From Streptomyces pinistramenti (GTDB lineage Bacteria > Actinomycetota > Actinomycetes > Streptomycetales > Streptomycetaceae): 64,000 bases of DNA. The stretch covers positions 124,001 to 188,000 of the forward strand of contig NZ_JAJCXB010000006.1 of the NCBI RefSeq assembly GCF_020564935.1, in the 5' to 3' direction. Below the pieces are notes generated by a model. It was not told where the DNA came from. It ran no database searches and saw only the letters and a list, made by a program, of their open reading frames with translations. Position numbers and translations under genes: made by a program. Positions within the stretch are counted from its first letter, which is position 1. Each line of letters begins with the position of its first letter. This document shows, in pieces, positions 61,201 to 64,000 of this stretch.

Positions 61201-61961
61201 ACGACTGGGGCGTGGCCGAAGCGCTCGCGGGGCGCGCCGAGGCCCGCGAGGCGCGCGGTGAGTACGCACTCGCCGCCCAGGACTACCGTGCCGCGATGGC
61301 GTACGCCGAGGATCTGGGCGCGCACGATCAGACGCTGCTGCTGCGGACCCGGTTGGCCGGGGTGCTGATCGAGGACGGGCAGGGGGAGGCCGGGGAGCGG
61401 CTGCTGCGGGAGGTGCTGGCGCAGGCCGGGGAGCGGAACAGCGGCCGGGAGGCGGTGCCGTTCGCGCAACTGACGCTGGCCATGCGGCTGACGTCGGTGG
61501 GCCGTCTCGACGAGGCGCGGGAGCAGCTGCTGACGGTGCGGGACGCGTTCGCGCAGCGGGCTCCGGAGATGTTCCTGGGCCTGGCGGAGTCGGCGCTCGT
61601 CGCGACGGACCTGGAGGCGGGGCGGCTCGACAGGCTGCCGGAACGGCTCCGTTCGGCGCTGGCGAAGATGCAGAGCGCCCTGACCCGGATGGTCGCGCCT
61701 GATCTGCCGGTGAACCAACTGCTCACGGGTGCGCAGGTGTGGCTGGCGGTGCGGGGTGCGGACGCGGGGCGGGACGCGGCGCGGCTGGTGGGCGCCTACG
61801 ACGCGCTGCGGTCGGTCAGCCACGTGCCGCCGGGCATCGTCCGGGACAGCCGGGCGGCCGCGGAGAAGGCGGCGCGCGGGGTGCTGGGGGATGCCGCTTA
61901 TGCGGATGCTCATGCCGAGGGCGGCGGCCTCTCGCTGGAAGAGGCCACCGCTCTCATCTGA
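58215..61961 (+). CDS. AfsR/SARP-like regulator (BTAD + NB-ARC ATPase + TPR) with His-rich linker
   Basis: About 1248 residues. Residues 10-100 form an OmpR-type winged helix (RYGILGTTQALRADGTPVAL) and 100-250 the BTAD domain. Residues 255-395 are a low-complexity linker with about 22 histidines (for example HTGAHDHTAHHPTNN). The NB-ARC/STAND ATPase follows: Walker A LLGPGGAGKTRLSQE near residue 438, Walker B RMLLVLDNCEHVIG, and ATSREPLAVPGE. TPR-like helices fill the C-terminus. Such proteins activate secondary-metabolite or stress genes. Start uncertain: GTG 58215 (GGGGGA 7 bp upstream), 58230 or 58248. Confidence 0.85.
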   Translation: MGGSGVTDNGQVRYGILGTTQALRADGTPVALGGARLRALLTALALRPGRALPTDLLIADIWRMDPPADAPGALQALVGRLRRALGHEAVASADGGYRLCAAPEAVDLTRFERLAADGTRALADGEPARAAALLDDALALWRGPALADLPEARADAARAERRRLDAQRSRLAADLALGRADHALPALGALCQDHPLDEPLQALRLRALRDAGRTAEALAAYEEIRAGIADRLGADPGPELRALHAELLRPGPTPSGPLAHDLAAPGHDAPGHDVPASHPLAGPAPADRHRPAGPGPAACAGSGPDAAPAGDGTRHHHTRDETTDRHGHTGAHDHTAHHPTNNSTTGHSTTVHTGTGQHDAPAHGHSTTAHKETETGTGHHTPTAPTTFGTLAPGGGSFGAVPPYGNLRARLTSFVGRDSDLEALRGDLAAHRLVTLLGPGGAGKTRLSQEGAERAAAALPDAWPHGVWLAELAPVDDPQTVPETVLTVLGARETVVRGTTAEGLRAASDPTALDPLGRLAEHCADRRMLLVLDNCEHVIGAAAELAERLLAACPGVTVLATSREPLAVPGEVLRPVEPLPDPVALRLLADRGAVARPGFRVDDDPAACAEICRRLDGLPLAIELAAARLRMLSPRQLAERLDDRFRLLTSGSRTALPRQQTLRAVVDWSWDLLDAPERAVLRRLSVFAGGCDLPLADEVCAGEGVDGREIAALLGSLIDKSLVVAAPAPDGRMRYRLLETVGEYAGERLDEAGERAGAERRHLVAYRELARAADPLLRGPGQRGWLERLELEHDNLRTALRRAVAAEDEHEALCLVLSLQWFWSLRDHRADARTWSQAAAALGPNPFLPPVEPAPELYERPIDAPPPMSAEQLQEARREVRLVAMASVDSDIEALQSPRMQRDLEGVLAAYRSGMPQTCRVPGVMWFFAALLSGRIDELPGMADDAVRACREFGFEWELAFTLQFRAKIHNDRAGGLEMASRDADESLRLFVGIGDDWGVAEALAGRAEAREARGEYALAAQDYRAAMAYAEDLGAHDQTLLLRTRLAGVLIEDGQGEAGERLLREVLAQAGERNSGREAVPFAQLTLAMRLTSVGRLDEAREQLLTVRDAFAQRAPEMFLGLAESALVATDLEAGRLDRLPERLRSALAKMQSALTRMVAPDLPVNQLLTGAQVWLAVRGADAGRDAARLVGAYDALRSVSHVPPGIVRDSRAAAEKAARGVLGDAAYADAHAEGGGLSLEEATALI

Positions 61962-62000
61962 CGCGAGCCGGGCGAAGGCTGTGACTCCCGGGGGCACCCG

Positions 62001-62049
62001 GCCTCCGGGCGCGTCAGGTTCTGTGGGCGCGTCCGGGACACCCGGAGGC
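62001..62049. terminator. hairpin between convergent genes
   Basis: GCCTCCGGG/CCCGGAGGC 9-bp stem with a 31-nt structured loop, just beyond the afsR-like stop and before the ABC permease stop. Confidence 0.5.
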
Positions 62050-62059
62050 TTCCGTCGCG

Positions 62060-62890
62060 TCAGGTCTTCTTGCGGAACTTGGCGACGGCGAGCGGCATGG
62101 TCACCGCCGTGATGGCGACGGCCCAGCCGAGCGTGATCAGGGTGGGGTGGAGGACGGCGCCCTGTCCGTTGATCAGCGCGCGGGCCGCGTCGGCCAGGTT
62201 GGAGAGCGGGTTGACCTTGGTGAAGCCCTCCAGCCAGCCGGGCATCGACTGCGTCGGGGCGAAGATCGACGAGCCGAACTGCAGCGGCATCAGGACCAGC
62301 ATCGCGATGCCCTGCACGGCCTGCGGGGTCTTCAGGGCCAGCCCCAGCAGGACGAAGATCCACATGAGGGCGGCGCCGAAGGCCGTGGCCAGGGCGATGG
62401 CGCCGAGGAACGGCAGGATGCCGCCCTTGACCTCCAGGCCGAGCAGGAAGCCCATGCCGAGCAGGATCGCGGTGGCGATCAGCATCCGGCCGACCTCGAC
62501 GACGATCTTGGCTATCAGCACCGACGACCGGGCGATCGGCATCGTGCGGAAGCGGTCCATGACCCCCTTGCGGAAGTCCTCGTTGACGCCGGAGCCCACC
62601 GCCATGGCGATGTTCATGCCCATCATCGCCATCATGCCGGGCACCAGGTACTGGACGTACTCCTGCTGGTTGCCCTTGCCGGCGATGGCGCCGCCGAAGA
62701 CGTAGACGAACAGCAGGATGAAGATGACGGGCATCAGCAGGGCGTCGAACATCGACTCCGGGTCCTGCTTGATCTGCAGGGCGTTGCGCCGTACCAGCGC
62801 GCCGATGTGCCGGAGGTTGGCCCGCAGGCCGATCCGGCCCTCGTCGGCGCGCGGCTTCGCCCGCGGTGCCGTCATTGTCGCGGCACTCAT
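62060..62890 (-). CDS. ABC-2 type drug export permease (DrrB-like)
   Basis: 276 residues, six helices. IKQDPESMFDALLMPVIFIL at the N-terminal side, YVQYLVPGMMAMMGMNIAMA and FRKGVMDRFRTMPIARSSVL are the DrrB/ABC2 signatures. It forms the membrane part of an antibiotic or lipid exporter with the upstream ATPase. The start ATG overlaps the ATPase stop (ATGA), indicating coupling. Confidence 0.88.
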   Translation of the reverse strand: MSAATMTAPRAKPRADEGRIGLRANLRHIGALVRRNALQIKQDPESMFDALLMPVIFILLFVYVFGGAIAGKGNQQEYVQYLVPGMMAMMGMNIAMAVGSGVNEDFRKGVMDRFRTMPIARSSVLIAKIVVEVGRMLIATAILLGMGFLLGLEVKGGILPFLGAIALATAFGAALMWIFVLLGLALKTPQAVQGIAMLVLMPLQFGSSIFAPTQSMPGWLEGFTKVNPLSNLADAARALINGQGAVLHPTLITLGWAVAITAVTMPLAVAKFRKKT

Positions 62891-63915
62891 GCCGATACCT
62901 CCGCGTCACTCTGGTCCGGATCGTCCTCGGGGGAGCCCGCTTCGGAGGTCTTCTGGCCGGTGATGGCCAGGAACACCTCGTCCAGGCTGGGCAGATGGGT
63001 GCTGATGCCGGCGAGGGCGAAGCCGCGCTGTCCCAGGACGGCGATCACCGCGGTGAGCTGTTCGTCGCTGATGATCGGGACGTTGGCGACCCCCTCGGCG
63101 CGGTCGGCGGTGGCGCCCGAGATGCCGTCGAGTCCGGCCTGGGCGATGGCGCCCACCATCCGGTCCAGCTCGCCGGGTTCGGTGGGACGGATCTGGAGGG
63201 TGCGGCCGCCGACCTTCGCCTTCAGCTCGTCGACCTGGCCCTCGGCGATCACGCGGCCGCGGTCGATGACCGTCAGCTCGCTCGCCAGCTGCTCGGCCTC
63301 TTCCATGTACTGGGTGGTGAGCAGCACCGTCGCGCCGTCGCGGACCATCCGCTGCACCTCGGCCCACACCTCGTTGCGGGTGCGCGGGTCGAGTCCGGTC
63401 GTCGGCTCGTCCAGGTAGAGGACGGCCGGCTGTCCGATCATGGAGGCCGCCAGGTCCAGGCGGCGGCGCATTCCGCCGGAGTACTTGGCGGCGGGCCGCT
63501 TGGCGGCTTCGGTGAGGGAGAAGCGCTCCAGCATCTCGTCCGCGCGCCGGCGGGCGTCCTTGCGGGACAGGTCGAGCAGCCGCCCGATCATGTAGAGGTT
63601 CTCCCGGCCGGAGAGCTTTTCGTCGACCGAGGCGTACTGCCCGGTCAGGCCGATGGTGCGGCGCAGCGCGCGGGGCTGGCGTACCACGTCGTAGCCGGCC
63701 ACGAAGGCGCTGCCGGCGTCCGGTACGAGGAGGGTGGACAGGCAGCGGACGAGTGTCGTCTTGCCGGCGCCGTTGGGGCCGAGGACACCGAGCACGGTGC
63801 CTTCCCGCACGTCCAGGTCCACCCCGTCGACCGCTTTCACATCGCCGAAGTGCTTGACCAGACCGCGCACCTCCACGGCGTTTCCGCCCTTGGTGGGTTT
63901 TGTCTGTTGCGTCAT
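62887..63915 (-). CDS. ABC export ATPase (DrrA-like)
   Basis: 342 residues from ATG 63915. Walker A GVLGPNGAGKTTLVR, signature KYSGGMRRRLDLAAS, Walker B AVLYLDEPTTGLD and H-loop LLTTQYMEEAEQ. The C-terminal 100 residues match the DrrA-type accessory domain (LPSLDEVFLAITG). It powers export with the DrrB-like partner. The frame extends to GTG 63939 but without a better ribosome site. Substrate unknown. Confidence 0.9.
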   Translation of the reverse strand: MTQQTKPTKGGNAVEVRGLVKHFGDVKAVDGVDLDVREGTVLGVLGPNGAGKTTLVRCLSTLLVPDAGSAFVAGYDVVRQPRALRRTIGLTGQYASVDEKLSGRENLYMIGRLLDLSRKDARRRADEMLERFSLTEAAKRPAAKYSGGMRRRLDLAASMIGQPAVLYLDEPTTGLDPRTRNEVWAEVQRMVRDGATVLLTTQYMEEAEQLASELTVIDRGRVIAEGQVDELKAKVGGRTLQIRPTEPGELDRMVGAIAQAGLDGISGATADRAEGVANVPIISDEQLTAVIAVLGQRGFALAGISTHLPSLDEVFLAITGQKTSEAGSPEDDPDQSDAEVSA

Positions 63916-64000
63916 GTCCACCAAGGTGCCAGTGGCCACCGACAGCGCACCGACAGCCTGCCGACAGGGCGGGCGCGGCTGCGGGGGACGCGCCCCCGCA

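Noticed and set aside
58038..62909. 1623-codon open frame antisense to the AfsR-like gene and in another frame of the ABC permease
   Set aside because: Low-complexity Arg/Gly/Gln-rich translation; the sense-strand gene has complete BTAD, NB-ARC and TPR signatures.

Overview
The window looks like a chromosomal segment of a high-GC actinomycete, almost certainly Streptomyces. Evidence: strongly G/C-biased third codon positions, many GTG starts, an AfsR/SARP-type regulator, an Lsr2 nucleoid protein, an EfeUOB iron system, a bifunctional RNase H/acid phosphatase, a class A RNase P RNA and many secreted or lipoprotein genes with actinobacterial signal peptides. I saw no rRNA, convincing tRNA, CRISPR array or insertion sequence. 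Function calls rest on reading motifs in the translated sequence; no database search was run.

Layout. (1) 1-4.6 kb and 13.2-16.5 kb: two halves of a putative steroid/acyl-CoA side-chain catabolic regulon: a fused two-domain acyl-CoA dehydrogenase and an SCP-x type thiolase, then a MaoC hydratase, a zinc alcohol dehydrogenase and an SDR of the 17-beta-HSD/3-hydroxyacyl-CoA type. Both blocks carry an upstream palindrome fitting the mycobacterial KstR consensus TnnAACnnGTTnnA. (2) 4.7-13 kb, between them: two MFS exporters, a NarL-type response regulator, a DesK-type histidine kinase and, at 6.9-10.5 kb, a decayed accessory patch (truncated and frameshifted secreted-protein genes, a degenerate HNH endonuclease, a broken second response-regulator 5' end). 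(3) 16.6-30 kb: housekeeping and conserved genes, including an iron-box-preceded siderophore-binding lipoprotein, Nif3 - zinc ribbon - RNase H/phosphatase, KDPG aldolase, YaaA, RNB nuclease, rnpB, lsr2, PhzF, a frameshifted SDR and a DUF4429/SHOCT protein. (4) 30-36 kb: drug exporter plus serine hydrolase (coupled), Rsm22, TetR, primase-polymerase-like protein. (5) 36-43 kb: efeO-efeB-efeU-lipoprotein operon, small secreted protein, PhzF-like protein, heme oxygenase, methionine aminopeptidase; efeO and the heme oxygenase have iron-box-like palindromes. (6) 43-46 kb: orphan sugar-binding lipoprotein and MFS exporter. (7) 47-55 kb: a sialic acid locus: NanT-like transporter, NanA-like lyase, GntR regulator, sialidase without a signal peptide, and an ABC importer (binding protein plus two permeases, no ATPase), with matching GGAC...GTCC palindromes at both promoters. 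(8) 55-64 kb: F420:NADP oxidoreductase, small membrane protein, M50 protease, a large AfsR-like regulator with a histidine-rich linker, and a DrrAB-like ABC exporter.

Three regulatory networks are visible from sites alone: KstR-like (steroid), iron-box (iron acquisition and heme breakdown) and GntR (sialic acid). Several genes appear to be leaderless, with a TAnnnT box 6-7 bp before the start codon. Two genes most likely start at CTG, each overlapping the previous stop codon as CTGA.
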